A stretch of 64,000 nucleotides of DNA from 3107 sp965216225 (GCA_965216225.1 CBDCFF010000020.1:17076-81075), one strand, 5' to 3'. Positions 42,386 to 52,137 are shown, numbered from the stretch's first letter. A program made the numbers and translations. The notes: a model not told the origin generated them from the sequence alone.

Positions 42386-42837
42386 CTGGTGCGCGATTCC
42401 GTCATGATCGCGTGCAGGGTTGCCGCATCGCCATTGGCCCGCAGCTTGGCGCAGAGATCGGCATCGCGCATCGTGCGCGACACCAGCGCCAGCGCCTTCA
42501 GATGTTCGACCCCCGCATCGAGCGGCGCGAACAATGCAAAGACCAGATCGACGGGCTGCCGGTCCACGGACTCGAAATCGACCGGCGTCTCCAGCCGGAT
42601 CAGCGCCCCGGAAACGCTTTCAAGCCCGGCAATGCGCGCATGTGGCAGCGCAACCCCGTGCCCCACACCCGTGGGGCCCAGGGTCTCACGCTCCTGCAAG
42701 GCGTCCAGGGTTTTGCCCGCATCGATTCCATAAGCATGGGCGGCCAGACCGCCCAGTTCGTGAAAGATGCGCTTCTTGCTGGCCGACCTGTTCAGGACCT
42801 TGACGGCCCCGGCCTTCAGAATGCTCGAAAGTTCCAT
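42373..42837 (-). CDS. ptsN: nitrogen-regulatory phosphotransferase IIA protein
   Basis: A 154-residue EIIA-Ntr protein. The phosphorylated histidine is in GVGHGVALPHARI (about 60). It receives phosphate from the PtsP/PtsO chain and regulates potassium and nitrogen responses. It is downstream of hpf, the conserved order. The start at 42837 (MELSSILKAGAVKV) is the family start, with CATCGG-free purine-poor upstream sequence; the ATG at 42864 is an alternative. Confidence 0.93.
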   Translation of the reverse strand: MELSSILKAGAVKVLNRSASKKRIFHELGGLAAHAYGIDAGKTLDALQERETLGPTGVGHGVALPHARIAGLESVSGALIRLETPVDFESVDRQPVDLVFALFAPLDAGVEHLKALALVSRTMRDADLCAKLRANGDAATLHAIMTESRTSQAA

Positions 42838-42878
42838 CGGTCTCGCTTTGCTGTTCGCCTGCAATTGGCGGGTCAGGG

Positions 42879-43448
42879 TCAGTTCCGGGGGTCAACCCAG
42901 CCAAAATTTCCATCTTCGCGACGGTAGACGACATTCACGCCACCGTGCTTTTCGTTTCGGAACACCAGGACCGGGCTTTCGGCAAGCTCCATCTGCATGA
43001 CGGCCTCGCCGGCAGACAGGGTTGGTATCTGCGACTCCGACTCGGCGATGATCATGGGCCGGAGCGAATCGGGCTCCTGATCCATGGAATCGTCCGACGC
43101 GGCGAGGATATAGGAGGCGGCGCCGGAAAGTTCAACGGGGTCGGCCCGCTTCCGGTGATGATCCTTCAGGCGGCGCTTGTAGCGGCGAAGCTGCTTTTCC
43201 ATCTTGCCACAGCATTGATCGAAGGCGGCATAGATTTCGCCGGCGCGCGCGCGGGCCTGTGCGGTCAGACCGGTGGACAGATGAACGGTCGCCTCGCAGA
43301 CATGTTCGCGCCCGCTCCGGGAAAACACGATCTGGGCATCGGTCGGCCTTTCGGCATATTTTTCGATCACGGATCCAAGTTCGGTCTTCGCATGATTCTG
43401 AAGCGCGGCGCCAATGTCGATCTGTTTTCCACTGATCTGGTATCGCAT
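42879..43448 (-). CDS. hpf: ribosome hibernation promoting factor, long form
   Basis: A 189-residue protein. The N-terminal domain (1-105) has the beta-alpha-beta-beta-beta-alpha plan (MRYQISGKQIDIGAALQNHA ... EIYAAFDQCCGKMEKQLRRYKRRLKDHH). A linker leads to the C-terminal dimerisation domain (EAVMQMELAESPVLVFRNEK ... VNVVYRREDGNFGWVDP). The long form promotes 100S dimers in resting cells. The usual rpoN between lptB and hpf is absent. AGGAGATC precedes the start. Confidence 0.95.
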   Translation of the reverse strand: MRYQISGKQIDIGAALQNHAKTELGSVIEKYAERPTDAQIVFSRSGREHVCEATVHLSTGLTAQARARAGEIYAAFDQCCGKMEKQLRRYKRRLKDHHRKRADPVELSGAASYILAASDDSMDQEPDSLRPMIIAESESQIPTLSAGEAVMQMELAESPVLVFRNEKHGGVNVVYRREDGNFGWVDPRN

Positions 43449-43523
43449 TTGATCTCCTGCCAGGTCCGGGGTAACAGCGCGACCGCCCCGAAACAGGCAG
43501 CGGGCGCGTCTGTTGCCGTTCTA

Positions 43524-43559
43524 CGAAAACGACGCCCCCCGGGCCGAACCGGGGGCGTT
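43524..43559 (-). terminator. intrinsic terminator after lptB
   Basis: On the minus strand AACGCCCCCGG-TTCGG-CCCGGGGGGCGTC forms a strong GC stem followed by GTTTTCGT. It lies 150 bases downstream of the lptB stop and before hpf, so it separates the lpt operon from hpf-ptsN. Confidence 0.65.
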
Positions 43560-43711
43560 CGTTGCAAAGCCGGTATCCGGCCACGACCGAACGATGAAAG
43601 AGTGATCACGCATCCCCTGCATTTGGCGACAGATCGCGGGGGAATGTCAACTCACAGAGCGACAGGAACCTTCACTTTGACGGTATTTCTCCGGCGCAGC
43701 CAGCCGGGGCG

Positions 43712-44479
43712 TCAGTAGATGCGAAAGCTTGGCCCCAGATAGACCCGGCGCACGTTTTCGTCCCGGACAACCTCTTCGGTGGTACCGCTCATCAACACCT
43801 TTCCATCGTGAAGGATATAGGCCCGATCAACGATTTCCAGCGTTTCACGCACGTTATGATCGGTGATCAGCACACCGATTCCCCGTGTCTTCAGATCCGC
43901 CACCAGGGCGCGGATTTCACCCACGGCAATCGGATCGACGCCCGCAAAGGGTTCATCCAGCAACAGATAATTCGGGCGCGCGGCCAGACAGCGGGCAATC
44001 TCGACCCGCCGCCGTTCGCCCCCGGACAGCGACAGGGCAGGCGCCCGGCGCAGATGCTCGATTGCGAACTCGGACAGCAGTTCTTCCAGACGTTCGCGGC
44101 GCTTGTGACGATCCGGTTCGGAAATTTCAAGAATGGCAAGGATATTGTCCTCGACATTCAGACCGCGGAAAATCGACACTTCCTGCGGCAGATACCCGAT
44201 CCCCAGCTTGGCGCGGCGATACATGGGAAGCGCCGTCACCTCGCGCCCGTCGATCAGCACATGCCCGCCCTCGGGCGTGACCAGACCGGCGATCGAATAA
44301 AAACAGGTGGTCTTGCCAGAGCCGTTCGGCCCCAGCAGCGCCACGACCTCGCCGCGCGCAAGTTCCATGCTGACATCCCGGATCACCAGGCGTTTGCGAT
44401 AGCTCTTGCGCAGATTGCGGATACGCAGACCGGCGCCGCCTTCGGCAACGGTCAGGGGCGGCGGGGTGTTCCGAACCAT
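43712..44479 (-). CDS. lptB: LPS export ABC transporter ATPase LptB
   Basis: A 255-residue ATPase. Walker A is LLGPNGSGKTTCFYSIAG (about 48), the signature is LSLSGGERRRVEIARCLA and Walker B is YLLLDEPFAGVDP. GIGVLITDHNVRETL contains the switch His. It powers LPS extraction from the inner membrane with LptFG. It overlaps lptA by one base (ATGA). Confidence 0.97.
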   Translation of the reverse strand: MVRNTPPPLTVAEGGAGLRIRNLRKSYRKRLVIRDVSMELARGEVVALLGPNGSGKTTCFYSIAGLVTPEGGHVLIDGREVTALPMYRRAKLGIGYLPQEVSIFRGLNVEDNILAILEISEPDRHKRRERLEELLSEFAIEHLRRAPALSLSGGERRRVEIARCLAARPNYLLLDEPFAGVDPIAVGEIRALVADLKTRGIGVLITDHNVRETLEIVDRAYILHDGKVLMSGTTEEVVRDENVRRVYLGPSFRIY

Positions 44480-44985
44480 CAGTTGCCCCCCGGATTGAAA
44501 ATGCTCCGCACCCGCCCATCCATGCGGGCGTCGCCGGAGTTCAGATCAATGACCATACGGTCGGCCGACAGAAGGTTCCCCCCTCTGGCCAGAGTGACAC
44601 CGCCGATCATGACGACACTGGCGGCATCAATCGTGTAGGTCGCCTGTTGCGCCCTGACCTCCTCCGCCCCATTCACCAGCACCACGCCGCCCGAAGCCAG
44701 CAGGCGCGAAATCCGCCCGGCGCCCGACGAATCGCGGCTGGTGTATTCAACCTGCATCCGGTCGGCAGACAGGCGCATCTCACCCTGTCCGGCCACGACA
44801 TTGCCGGTAAAAATCGCCGCCCCGTCGGCTTGATCGACATTCAACTGCTCTGCCGTCACCTCCACCGGCAGCGAACTGTCATGCGACGAAGCGCCAAAGG
44901 TGATCTGCATACCCTGGGCGAATGCCGCCGAGGCCAGCATCAATCCCGCAAAAAATGTTCCGGCGGCGCGTACAGACACAATCAA
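44479..44985 (-). CDS. lptA: LPS transport periplasmic protein LptA
   Basis: A 168-residue protein with a signal peptide (AAGTFFAGLMLASAAFAQG). The OstA-like beta-jellyroll follows: VEVTAEQLNVDQADGAAIFT, GNVVAGQGEMRLSADRMQVE. It bridges LPS across the periplasm. It overlaps lptC by four bases and lptB by one. Confidence 0.93.
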   Translation of the reverse strand: MIVSVRAAGTFFAGLMLASAAFAQGMQITFGASSHDSSLPVEVTAEQLNVDQADGAAIFTGNVVAGQGEMRLSADRMQVEYTSRDSSGAGRISRLLASGGVVLVNGAEEVRAQQATYTIDAASVVMIGGVTLARGGNLLSADRMVIDLNSGDARMDGRVRSIFNPGGN

Positions 44986-45599
44986 TCCCCTTCAGCCTTC
45001 GGCCTGTATATCAGCTTTACGCCCCCGTTGAAAACCAGAACATAATTTCCGTTTCCGTTATCGGCCCCGTCAAGGGTCATGTTTCCCGCATTCAGCGCGC
45101 CGAATGGCCCCTCGACACTGACCGGAACGCCGGAAGACAGAAGCACGCCATCCAGATTGGCGATGAATTCGTCAGAGCGGATCCTGTACCCGGCCGATGT
45201 TTCCGCCTGCGCATTGCCCGACAGGATTGCCCGGCGGCCATTGTCCTGAAAGATACCCGCATCCGCAACGACATCCACACGCAGGCCGCTTTGCGCATCA
45301 ATCCGCGCGGCCAGACCCCGGGCCCGGATCATCCGGCCATTGTCCGGGTCGGGTCCGACAATATCCGCCGTCAACGAAACCGCCGCACCGCCCTTCGCCA
45401 CACCCGAATAGTTCAGCGCGGTAACGCGGGGTTCGCGCGCCAGTTCCCCGATCCCGGCATCGGAATAGGGAATGCCCCGCCCCGGACCGGTGGTGCGGGA
45501 GAACAGGAACAGTGTGGCCAGCAGCGCCAGCGCCATCATCGGCAGCACGATCTTCGCCCAGGAAACGAGACGCGAATAGGCGTTGTCAAAGCTGGTCAC
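44982..45599 (-). CDS. lptC: LPS export protein LptC
   Basis: A 205-residue protein with one N-terminal membrane anchor (IVLPMMALALLATLFLFS, about 17-34) and a periplasmic LptC/YrbK-like jellyroll. It couples LptBFG to LptA. The GTG start (MTSFDNAYSRLVSW) has GGAG 11 bases upstream; an in-frame TGA lies two codons before it. A hexanucleotide tandem repeat sits just upstream. Confidence 0.9.
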   Translation of the reverse strand: MTSFDNAYSRLVSWAKIVLPMMALALLATLFLFSRTTGPGRGIPYSDAGIGELAREPRVTALNYSGVAKGGAAVSLTADIVGPDPDNGRMIRARGLAARIDAQSGLRVDVVADAGIFQDNGRRAILSGNAQAETSAGYRIRSDEFIANLDGVLLSSGVPVSVEGPFGALNAGNMTLDGADNGNGNYVLVFNGGVKLIYRPKAEGD

Positions 45600-45614
45600 G
45601 GGTCAGGGCTCCGG

Positions 45615-45650
45615 GCATCGGCATCGGCATCGGCATCGGCATCGGCATCG
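45615..45650. repeat. hexanucleotide tandem repeat (GCATCG)6
   Basis: Six exact copies of GCATCG followed by the degenerate GCGCAG, in the leader of lptC 16-51 bases before its start codon and between it and the RNase D gene. Copy-number change by slippage would alter leader length but not the coding sequence. Confidence 0.9.
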
Positions 45651-45708
45651 GCGCAGATCATCCACCATGTGCGGCGGGCGGCCCCGATGTGCAAGCCCCA
45701 TGCGGCGC

Positions 45709-46317
45709 TCAGTGGGCAAAGATGTCGATCTCCGGCCAGCCTTCCAGATCAAGCCGCGCACGGGTGGGCAGAAAACCGAAACTGGCCTGCGCCAGTTCCT
45801 GCCGTCCTTCGCGTTCCAGCCGCGCATCGAGCGCCTCCTTCAGCCGGTGCAGATAAAGGACATCGGACGCCGCGTAATCGAGTTGCGCCGGCCTCAGCGC
45901 CGCCGCCCCCCAATCGCTCGTCTGCTGCTGCTTTGAAATGTCCATGTCCAGAAGCTCCTGCAACAGGTTTTTCAGCCCGTGCCGGTCGGTATAGGTGCGC
46001 ACGAGTTTCGAGGCGATCTTGGTGCAATAGACCGGCGACGCGATTGCCCCGAACGTGTTCAGAAGCACGGCAATGTCGAAACGCCCGAAATGAAAGAGCT
46101 TCAGCACATGCGGATCGACCAGAATCCGGCACAGGTTCGGCGCCTCTGCCCGCCCCTTTTCCACCTGCACCAGATGCGCATCGCCATCCCCGCCCGACAA
46201 CTGCACCATGCACAGCCGGTCACGATGGGGGTTCAGCCCCATCGTCTCGCAATCAATGGCCACCACCGGCCCCAAATCCAGCCCGTCGGGCAGGTCGTTC
46301 CTGTACAGATGATTGGC
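45709..46317 (-). CDS. ribonuclease D-like 3'-5' exonuclease
   Basis: A 202-residue protein with only the DnaQ-like exonuclease domain and no HRDC domains. VVAIDCETMGLNPHRDRLCM holds D-x-E (about 25); HFGRFDIAVLLNTFG and YAASDVLYLHRLKEALD give the other acidic residues. It is the short RNase D form common in Rhodobacteraceae. The GTG at 46317 (ANHLYRNDLPDGLD) with GAGG upstream is preferred to the ATG at 46368. Confidence 0.88.
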   Translation of the reverse strand, partial: ANHLYRNDLPDGLDLGPVVAIDCETMGLNPHRDRLCMVQLSGGDGDAHLVQVEKGRAEAPNLCRILVDPHVLKLFHFGRFDIAVLLNTFGAIASPVYCTKIASKLVRTYTDRHGLKNLLQELLDMDISKQQQTSDWGAAALRPAQLDYAASDVLYLHRLKEALDARLEREGRQELAQASFGFLPTRARLDLEGWPEIDIFAH

Positions 46318-46401
46318 CACGGGGCACCTCGTTTCACCAAGCGTCGGTTGCATCGGTGATAGGATCAATCCGAACCGGTTTCAACCGGCGCAATACCGGC
46401 G

Positions 46402-48261
46402 TCATTCCGCCGCCGTCGCCTCGGTCGTCGCCGCCGTGCCGAGGAACCCACCGGACTGCCGCATCCAGAACCGGGCGTAAAGCCCGCCCGAGGCCAGCAG
46501 TTCCCCATGGCTTCCATCCTCCACGATGCGGCCCCGGTCAAGAACCAGAATCCGGTCAAGCCGGGCGATGGTTGACAGACGGTGGGCAATGGCAACCACG
46601 GTCTTGCCCTCCATCATTCCGTAAAGCGTTTCCTGAATCGCCGCCTCGACCTCTGAATCCAGTGCCGAGGTGGCCTCATCCAGCAACAGGATCGGCGCAT
46701 CTTTCAGGATGACCCTGGCCAGTGCGACCCGCTGCCGCTGGCCGCCTGAAAGTTTCACCCCCCGCTCGCCCACATGGGCGTCATATCCGCGCCGTCCTTC
46801 CTGGTCTTCCATATCCAGGATGAACTCATGCGCTTCGGCCTGCCTGGCGGCGGCGATCATCCTTTCCCGGCCCGCATCGGGACAGCCGTAAAGGATGTTC
46901 TCGCGCACCGACCGATGCAGCAGAGAGCTTTCCTGCTGCACCATGCCGATCTGGCGGCGCAGGCTGTCCTGCGTGACCGTTGCAATATCCTGCCCGTCGA
47001 TCAGAACCTGCCCGCCGTCCGGGTCATAGAACCGCAACAGCAGCTTGACCAGGGTCGTCTTGCTGGCGCCGGACCGGCCAACAAGCCCCACCTTCTGGCC
47101 GGGCGGGATGGTCAGGTCGATCCGGTCCAGCCCGCCGCTCTGCCTGCCGTAGTGATGGGTCAGATCGCGGGTTTGAATCCCGCCGGCGGTCAGATGCAGT
47201 GCTCCGGCGTCGGGACTGTCAACAAGTGCGATCGGCTGGGCGATGGTTTCCATCCCTTCCGCAATCACGCCGAGATTGCGAAACAGGCTCGACAGCGCCC
47301 ACATGATCCAGCCGGTCATCGCATTCAGCCGCAGGGTCAGCGCCGCCGCCGCCGCCACAATGCCGACGCTGGCAGAGCCGTTCATCCACAACAGCACCGC
47401 CCAGCCCACGACGCCGACGATCAGAAAACCGTTCAGCGTGACCAGCGTCACATCCATGATCGTGTAAATCCGCATTTCCTGCTGAAAGGTCCGGCGGGAA
47501 TATTCTATCGCCTCGCGGGCGTGGCGCATTTCGGTGCCGTGGTGATCAAACAGCTTCACCGAATGAATGTTCGTGTAGGCATCGACCACCAGCCCGGTTA
47601 CGCGACTGCGCACACCCGACGCCCGTTTCGACGCCGGGCCGACCCGCCGCATCGTCCAGCGCACCAGCATCGCATAAAACGCGAACCAGATCAGCAGCGG
47701 CAGGACCAGACGCGGGTCGGCCCCGGCCAGCATCACCGCCGCCCCGACAAGATAGGCCAGCGCAAAGGAAATCGCGTCAAAGACCTGAAACACCGCCTCT
47801 CCCGCTGCGGGCGGGGTCTGCATGATGCGGTTGGCGATCCGGCCGGCAAAGTCGTCTTCGAACCATCCAACCGACTGACGCAGCACATGCCGGTGCGCCC
47901 GCCAGCGGATCAGCGTGCCAAAGTTGGGCAGGATGGCGTTGTTCAGCAATCCGACATCCAGCGCCTGCAACAGCGGACGCAGAAGCAGGATGAAAAGACC
48001 GACCAGAATCAGTTCCAGACTGTGGAATGTCCGCACCTCTTCCGGCGTGCCGTTGTTCATCAGATCGACGAGGTGGCCCATGTACCAGATCAGCCAGACC
48101 TCGACAAAGGCGACGATGGCCGACATGATGGCGGTCAGCCAGAACACCCTTTTGAAAGCCTGCGAACAGTCGCGCAGAAACGGCCAGAGCCGATCCGGCG
48201 GCGTGTCGTTTTCAGGGTAGTCGCAATAGGGATCGACGATGCTTTCAAGAAAGCGGAACAT
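46402..48261 (-). CDS. ABC exporter, fused permease and ATPase (MsbA-like)
   Basis: A 619-residue half-transporter. Six membrane segments fill about 40-330. The ATPase follows: GLVGRSGASKTTLVKLLLRF (Walker A region, about 385), the Q-loop in MVQQESSLLHRSVRENILY, the signature VKLSGGQRQRVALARVIL, Walker B PILLLDEATSALD and the switch His in VVAIAHRLST. In Walker A the last glycine before the lysine (G-x-x-x-x-G-K) is serine. The start at 48261 (MFRFLESIVDPYCDYPEND) is preferred to 48309. The substrate is unknown; lipid or polysaccharide export is possible from the neighbourhood. Confidence 0.9.
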   Translation of the reverse strand: MFRFLESIVDPYCDYPENDTPPDRLWPFLRDCSQAFKRVFWLTAIMSAIVAFVEVWLIWYMGHLVDLMNNGTPEEVRTFHSLELILVGLFILLLRPLLQALDVGLLNNAILPNFGTLIRWRAHRHVLRQSVGWFEDDFAGRIANRIMQTPPAAGEAVFQVFDAISFALAYLVGAAVMLAGADPRLVLPLLIWFAFYAMLVRWTMRRVGPASKRASGVRSRVTGLVVDAYTNIHSVKLFDHHGTEMRHAREAIEYSRRTFQQEMRIYTIMDVTLVTLNGFLIVGVVGWAVLLWMNGSASVGIVAAAAALTLRLNAMTGWIMWALSSLFRNLGVIAEGMETIAQPIALVDSPDAGALHLTAGGIQTRDLTHHYGRQSGGLDRIDLTIPPGQKVGLVGRSGASKTTLVKLLLRFYDPDGGQVLIDGQDIATVTQDSLRRQIGMVQQESSLLHRSVRENILYGCPDAGRERMIAAARQAEAHEFILDMEDQEGRRGYDAHVGERGVKLSGGQRQRVALARVILKDAPILLLDEATSALDSEVEAAIQETLYGMMEGKTVVAIAHRLSTIARLDRILVLDRGRIVEDGSHGELLASGGLYARFWMRQSGGFLGTAATTEATAAE

Positions 48262-48314
48262 GGCGGGTGCTCCTGTGGCGGGTGCTCCTGATGAGTCCGA
48301 CCTGAACAACGGCT

Positions 48315-49106
48315 TCAGGCAGGCATTTTGTTGAACTGATCCATTCTGGCAGGGCCCATTTCCACATTGATGATCTGACAGAGCCTGCTGATCAGCCAGA
48401 TCAGTTGGCGCAAAACGGCTCTCAGGTGCCTCAGGATCATTCGGATGTTATGGCCGCAGCCGCAGAGCACCGCGAAGAGCGCGTCGCCCTCGGTGCCTTT
48501 GAGCGGACATCGCGTCAGGCGCCCGTCGGTTTTCATGTGGCCGATCATTGGTTCGATAGCGCTACGCCGTCGCAGGAGTTTGGCAATCGTCCTGGTGACG
48601 CCGCGCCGTGCGCCGCTGATGTAAACCTTCACGTTCTCAACGCCATGGCCGCGATATCCACGATCCACAAAGGCGAACTCCGGTTTCTGGTCAGTCAAGT
48701 TCTCGACCTGTTCCAAGGCCCCTGCCAACGTGTGGCCGTCATAGGGATTGCCCGGCAGCGCCCGCATCCCGACCACGAAGTCCCCCCCTGTTGGTCGTGG
48801 TCACGCTGACCTTGGTGCCGAACTCGTAGCGCTTGTGCGCCTTTCCTTTTGAGATGCAGTCCACCGCTGGCTCATGCAGAGAGTAGAGCTTCTTGCGGTC
48901 TTTCAGTTTCCGGGCCAGCAGCCGGTTCACCAGCGCGATCATCTCCACCAGGCGCGTCCTCAGCGCCCCTTCCGGAACCTTGTCCAACTGCCGTTCAATG
49001 TCGCGCAGCACGCGACCGGTGTAGCCCTTGAGCCTGCGCAGTGCCTTGCACAGTGCCTTGCGTAGTGCCTTGCGCATCCGCTTGAACTGGCGGGCATGGG
49101 CATAGC
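48315..49106 (-). pseudogene. IS5-family transposase, 5'-truncated and frameshifted
   Basis: The upstream segment (49077-48785) ends YSLHEPAVDCISKGKAHKRY EFGTKVSVTT. The second frame continues VVGMRALPGNPYDGHTLAGA with the catalytic FVDRGYRGHG and IEPMIGHMKTDGRL. The frames are separated by a run of seven C (48782-48788); six would restore one frame as NRGDFVVGMRAL. The N-terminal part is lost where IS481 copy 3 begins at 49107. A KALRKALCKALRR stretch at the start comes from a short DNA repeat (49030-49075). Confidence 0.8.
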
Positions 49107-50165
49107 TGTTCCATCCCGTATGATCATATTTCCCCTCGTCGATCTGCCCTTTTCATGGCAAGGTCGGTTCTGTGGGACATTCGGGACGGGGTGCGACCAT
49201 GGTGATCCAACTTCACAAGCAGGCTACAACGACGCCGAAGGTTCGGTCGGCCCTCCAGGCCAGTGATGCGTCTGCTTCCATCTTGGCGGAGCGATACGGG
49301 ACGACCGAGCAGACTGTCTACAAATGGCGGCGCCGCGATGGCGTCGAGGATCGCAGCCACACGCCACACCGGCTGCAAACCACGCTGACACCGGCGCAAG
49401 AGGCGGTTGCGGTGACCTTGCGCAGGACGCTGCTGGTATCACTCGACGACCTGCTGGCGGTGGTGCGAGAGTTCCTGAATCCGAATGCCTCGCGCTCTGG
49501 CCTGGACCGCTGCCTTCGTCGTCATGGTGTGGGAAACCTACGCGATCTGAAGGCCAAAGCACCGAAGCCGAAGCACAGCGCCTTCAAGGCCTACGAGCCA
49601 GGATACATACACATCGACCTGAAATACCTACCGCAAATGGCCGATGAAACCTCGCGCCGCTATCTTTTCGTGGCCATCGACCGGGCGACGCGTTGGGTCT
49701 TCATTCGTGTCTTCAAAGCCAGGACTGCCGCCAACGCCCGCCGCTTCCTGCGCGATCTGGAACGGGCCTGCCCGATTTGCATCCGCACTGTGTTGACCGA
49801 TAACGGCAAGGAGTTCACCGACCGGCTGTTTGGTCTACGCAAACGCGCTGCAACCGGCGCGCATGCGTTCGATGCGCTTTGCGCAGACCTTGATATCGAC
49901 CACCGCTTGACCCCGCCGAAGTCGCCCCAAACCAACGGCATGGTCGAGAGGTTCAACGGCCGTATCGAGGAGGTGCTCCAAAGCCATCACTTCCGTTCCG
50001 GCGAAAACCTGGAGACAACGCTGCAACGCTATGTCTGGCTCTACAACCAGCAGTTTCCTCAGTCAGCATTGAGCACCAGAACGCCCTTGCAGGCCATGAA
50101 GGACTGGCACAAACTCAAGCCGGAACTGTTCAAAAAACAGCCATACTACCTTCCGGGATGTGACA
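49107..50165 (+). mobile_element. IS481-family element, copy 3 (apparently intact)
   Basis: Inverted ends TGTTCCATCCCG (49107-49118) and CGGGATGTGACA (50154-50165). The length is 1059 bp. It lies between an IS5 remnant and the cut 3' end of a resolvase gene; no target duplication is seen. This copy lacks the helix-turn-helix lesion shared by copies 1 and 2. Confidence 0.88.
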
Positions 50166-50245
50166 ATGCCGAGGTCGCGTGCGATCCAACGGCAGGAACG
50201 GCCTTCTTCGATGAGCGCCATGACTTTGGGGGCAAGACGATCTGA
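49199..50245 (+). CDS. IS481-family transposase (copy 3)
   Basis: A 348-residue frame. The N-terminal helix-turn-helix is ILAERYGTTEQTVYKWRRRD; the rve core has D in YIHIDLKYLPQM, D in TVLTDNGKEFTD and E in NGMVERFNGRIEEVL. The element ends at 50165, while the frame runs 80 bases further into antisense resolvase DNA, so the last 26 residues are not native. The missing internal stop is a property of all three copies. Confidence 0.9.
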   Translation: MVIQLHKQATTTPKVRSALQASDASASILAERYGTTEQTVYKWRRRDGVEDRSHTPHRLQTTLTPAQEAVAVTLRRTLLVSLDDLLAVVREFLNPNASRSGLDRCLRRHGVGNLRDLKAKAPKPKHSAFKAYEPGYIHIDLKYLPQMADETSRRYLFVAIDRATRWVFIRVFKARTAANARRFLRDLERACPICIRTVLTDNGKEFTDRLFGLRKRAATGAHAFDALCADLDIDHRLTPPKSPQTNGMVERFNGRIEEVLQSHHFRSGENLETTLQRYVWLYNQQFPQSALSTRTPLQAMKDWHKLKPELFKKQPYYLPGCDNAEVACDPTAGTAFFDERHDFGGKTI

Positions 50246-50767
50246 TTCTGGCCGCTGCCCTGGTTGGCGGCCAGGCTTCCTGCCGCGTGCTTTGGCGGCG
50301 GCGAGGCCGGACTTGATGCGCTCGCTCATAAGGTCGCGTTCGAACTGGGCAATGCCTGCGAGCATGGTGGCCATCATCCGTCCATGGGGGCTGTCGAGTT
50401 CGAAGGTCATGCCACTCATGGCGACAACGGAAACATTCCAGCCCGCCAGTTGGTTCAGCGTGTCCAGAAGGTCTTGCGTGGATCGGCCCCATCGGGACAG
50501 CTCTGTCACCAACACCGCGTCGATTTTCCGGGCCTGTGCCAAGACCATGATCTGGTTGCGGGCATGGCGATTGGTCCTGGTTCCCGAGATCGTTTCCTTG
50601 TGCACATCCAGCACCTCGTACCCGGCGCGGGCGGCAAAATCCGTCAGATCGGTGATCTGGCGTTCACAGGATTGGTCGGAGGTGGAGACGCGCGCATAGA
50701 TGACCGCCCGCTTCATCTGAGCGGGTGATTTCCGTCCCAATTGAACCGGTGTGGTTTGAACGGGCAT
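50166..50767 (-). pseudogene. Tn3-type resolvase (serine recombinase), 3'-truncated
   Basis: The catalytic serine is in AVIYARVSTSDQSCERQI; the domain continues VTELSRWGRSTQDLLDTL and FERDLMSERIKSGLAAAKAR. The helix-turn-helix end is cut after CRWIARDLGI by IS481 copy 3. Conserved starts of this family correspond to the ATG at 50716 (MKRAVIYARVST); 50767 gives a short extension. It is divergent from the Tn3 transposase gene, the usual tnpR-tnpA arrangement. Confidence 0.85.
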
Positions 50768-50831
50768 AATGGCTTGTTTTTATTGGCCTGATTATTGTCC
50801 CTTTCAGCCATTTGATCAAGGGGGACATGAC
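50768..50831. promoter_or_regulatory. probable res / control region between tnpR and tnpA
   Basis: An AT-richer 64-bp stretch between the divergent resolvase and transposase genes, with TATTGGCCTGATTATTGTCC. In Tn3-family transposons with this arrangement the res site and both promoters lie here. It is shorter than a full three-subsite res, and subsites were not resolved. Confidence 0.35.
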
Positions 50832-52137
50832 TTGCCGCGAAGAACGATTTTGACGAGACGCCAACGGGCGCGCCTTGTGGACTTACCAACCGACGCGGCC
50901 AGTTTGCATGAGCCCTATACGCTTGATGATTTTGATCTTGAGCAGATCGGTCAGCGTCGCCGGTCATACAACAAGCCGGGGTTCGCGCTCCAGCTATGCG
51001 CCCTGCGATATCCGGGACGGTTGCTCGCCTCCGGCGAAACCATTCCGGTGGAGGTACTACGGTTCCTGGCGGATCAAATCGGGATCGAGGGTGGTGACTT
51101 GGCCGGTTATGCCACCCGCGAGGAAACGCGCCACAATCATCTGGCACATTTGCGCGACATCCATGGGTTCAAGAGTTTTACCGGGCGGGGTGCGGCTGAG
51201 CTTCGACAATGGCTTTTGGATCAGGCGTTGCATGCAACCTCCAACGAAGACCTGGCGCAGAAGTTCATCACCCGATGCCGTGAGACCCAAACCATCTTGC
51301 CTGGGATCATCACCATGGAACGCCTGTGTGCCGAGATGCTGGTCGAAGCCGAGCGCCAGATCGATGCGGCCATTGCCAACCGCCTGGGCGGCAAGATACG
51401 ACGACGGCTGGATGTGCTGTTGGATGACATGGTCACTGATCAACTCACCCGCTTTGTCTGGCTCCGGCAGTTTGATGTCGGAAACACCTCGCGCGCAGCA
51501 AACCAGCTCCTGGATCGGTTGGAACGCCTGCAAGAGCCTGGGCTTCCGCCCGACCTTCCGGTTGGCTTGCCGCCGCACAAGATCAAACGACTTCGCCGTC
51601 ATGGGGAGCGGTATTTTGCGGATGCGCTGCGCGATCTCTCTGAAGACCGGCGCTATGCCATCATGGGCGTTTGCGTTATTGAGTGGCAGGCTGCTATCTC
51701 GGACGCAGTTGTTGAAACGCACGACAGGGTCGTTGGGCGGACCTGGCGCGAAGCCAGGCGAGTGGCCGATGACCGGATCGATAACGCACAGGCCGGCATC
51801 CGGAATACGCTTATGTCGTTCAGGGACATGGGCACATCCCTTTTGGCGGCCCACAATGACAGCCAATCTCTTGAGCAAGTAATCCACTGGCCGGAGCTGG
51901 AACAGCTGGTCGCGGCTGTCGGAAAATTGACGAGCACCATGGCCGCCGATCCAATTGGCCATGTCACGGGCGGATGGGGTCGGTTCCGGCGCTATGCCCC
52001 ACGCATGTTGTGTAGCGCGACAATCAAGATGAGAAGTGCGCGTCAATCAGGATGAGAATCCTTGGTCGCGACGTTTGGGGCGATGCCGGGCTTTTGTGCC
52101 GCGATCAAGGGGTTTGTTTTTTGATTGTCGCGGAGCG

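Noticed and set aside
45512..45936. Plus-strand frames containing Gly-Ile or Arg-His repeats
   Set aside because: The repeats are only the GCATCG hexamer read in different frames. The real genes here are on the minus strand (lptC and RNase D).
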